From Nitrospiraceae bacterium UBA6898 (lineage in GTDB: Bacteria; Nitrospirota; Thermodesulfovibrionia; Thermodesulfovibrionales; UBA6898): 16,100 nt of DNA. Location of the stretch: assembly GCA_002448975.1 (NCBI GenBank), contig DKBO01000253.1, forward strand, positions 23,084-39,183. Reading direction: 5' to 3'. Position numbers and translations under genes: made by a program. Positions 15,576 to 16,100 of this stretch are shown in pieces; position 1 is the stretch's first letter; each line of letters starts with the position of its first letter. The notes under the pieces were generated by a model, which worked only from the letters and a program-made list of their open reading frames with translations, had not been told where the DNA came from and did not search any database.

Positions 15576-15773
15576 ATGCCTGCCGCCTTAGTCACGCTGC
15601 TGCCACGATTTTGTCATAGCCCCCTCGCTCAGGAATGTAGCCTGCGGTTCTATCCCCCTTGCAAAAAGTGCCTTCATGATCCTCTGACTCCGCACGGGAC
15701 ATTCCGGCACGGACAAGGAGGGCGCTTCAAGCAGAGCGTTTCGAAGCAGCGTTTCAAAGTTTGGCTGTCTGTC

Positions 15774-16100
15774 CTATTTCGCAAGGTCGCGGAGGACCAA
15801 ACCAAATTCCTCCTTTATCATTTTTCCTGAGGCGATCTTTATCATGGATTCGTATAGTATTTCATCAGGGTCCGTGATGCCGACACTGTTGAGCTCCAGG
15901 AAAACAAGCGCTGAAGCAAGAGCGGTTCTTTTATTGCCGTCTACAAAAGGGTGATTCTGAGATACATGGAAAGCATAAGCAGCTGCCATCTCAAAGATGT
16001 CGCGATGCAGAAATTCGCCTGAAAATGTCGCATATGGCATAGCAACTGCTGAAGACAGAAGGTTTATGTCCCTGATCCCGCTTCGGCCGCCGTACTGTTC
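15774..16100 (-). CDS. doc: Doc/Fic-family toxin (death-on-curing), 5' end outside window
   Basis: Reading on the minus strand, 108 residues are visible from the window end to the stop at 15774-15776; the frame is open to 16100, so the N-terminus lies outside. EQYGGRSGIRDINLLSSAVA and FLHRDIFEMAAAYAFHV are the conserved helices before the Fic motif HPFVDGNKRTALASALVFL. The NKRTA ending is the Doc subtype, as opposed to GNGR in AMPylating Fic proteins; phage P1 Doc phosphorylates elongation factor Tu. The C-terminus (LYESMIKIASGKMIKEEFGLVLRDLAK) ends where Doc proteins usually end. The matching antitoxin (Phd-like) is expected upstream, beyond 16100. It sits next to a repeat and a gene remnant, consistent with an accessory patch. 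Confidence 0.9.
   Translation of the reverse strand, partial: EQYGGRSGIRDINLLSSAVAMPYATFSGEFLHRDIFEMAAAYAFHVSQNHPFVDGNKRTALASALVFLELNSVGITDPDEILYESMIKIASGKMIKEEFGLVLRDLAK

Noticed and set aside
1..16100. tRNA, rRNA or CRISPR array
   Set aside because: Nothing with tRNA arm consensus, rRNA signature or regularly spaced repeat-spacer units was seen on either strand.

Overview
The window looks like a chromosomal segment of a moderately GC-rich Gram-negative bacterium. Evidence for two membranes is a TolC-type outer-membrane factor, a lipoprotein-type periplasmic adaptor and a tripartite RND pump. A two-CW cysteine-rich protein, a small zinc-ribbon protein and a 2x[4Fe-4S] ferredoxin would fit an anaerobic or metal-reducing lineage such as Nitrospirota or Desulfobacterota. 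That placement is an inference from gene content, not from a marker gene.

Layout. (1) Positions 1-1146: the 3' part of a LolD/MacB-type ABC ATPase, then a cupin. (2) 1199-1538: a convergent minus-strand two-CW domain gene, separated from the cupin by hairpins. (3) 1612-2031 (minus) and 2203-8428 (plus): a divergent pair. On one side is a small, probably exported histidine-rich protein of unknown function. On the other is an efflux operon of ArsR-type regulator, TolC-like channel, lipoprotein adaptor and a 1081-residue RND pump. The region between them (2032-2202) is AT-rich and holds a perfect 9-bp inverted repeat, ATATG repeats and promoter-like hexamers on both strands. A 37-codon ORF exactly fills the gap between adaptor and pump genes. 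(4) 8415-8767: a monocistronic zinc-ribbon gene with a very good sigma-70 promoter and a textbook terminator. (5) 8980-14900: an overlapping pair coding for an AddA-like helicase-nuclease and an AddB-like nuclease with an iron-sulfur staple, very likely the RecBCD/AddAB-type double-strand-break repair enzyme of this organism. (6) 15109-15303: a ferredoxin. (7) 15304-16100: a worn accessory patch with a dRS3-like stem-loop repeat, the C-terminal tail of a dead DUF3024-like gene, and a minus-strand Doc/Fic toxin gene that runs off the window end.

How the genes work together. The ArsR-like repressor (ELCVCQ metal site) probably senses a thiophilic metal or metalloid and controls both divergent transcripts; the adaptor, channel and RND pump then form one envelope-spanning exporter. 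The pump carries the DD motif in TM4 typical of HAE-type drug pumps rather than the motif of classical heavy-metal CzcA/CusA pumps, so regulator and transporter type do not match in the obvious way. AddA and AddB are translationally coupled subunits of one complex. I saw no rRNA, tRNA, CRISPR array or complete insertion sequence. The points most worth a second look are the divergent control region with its orphan histidine-rich protein, the coupled 37-codon ORF, the chimeric repeat/DUF3024 remnant, and an SRP-RNA-like motif in front of the terminator at 8736.
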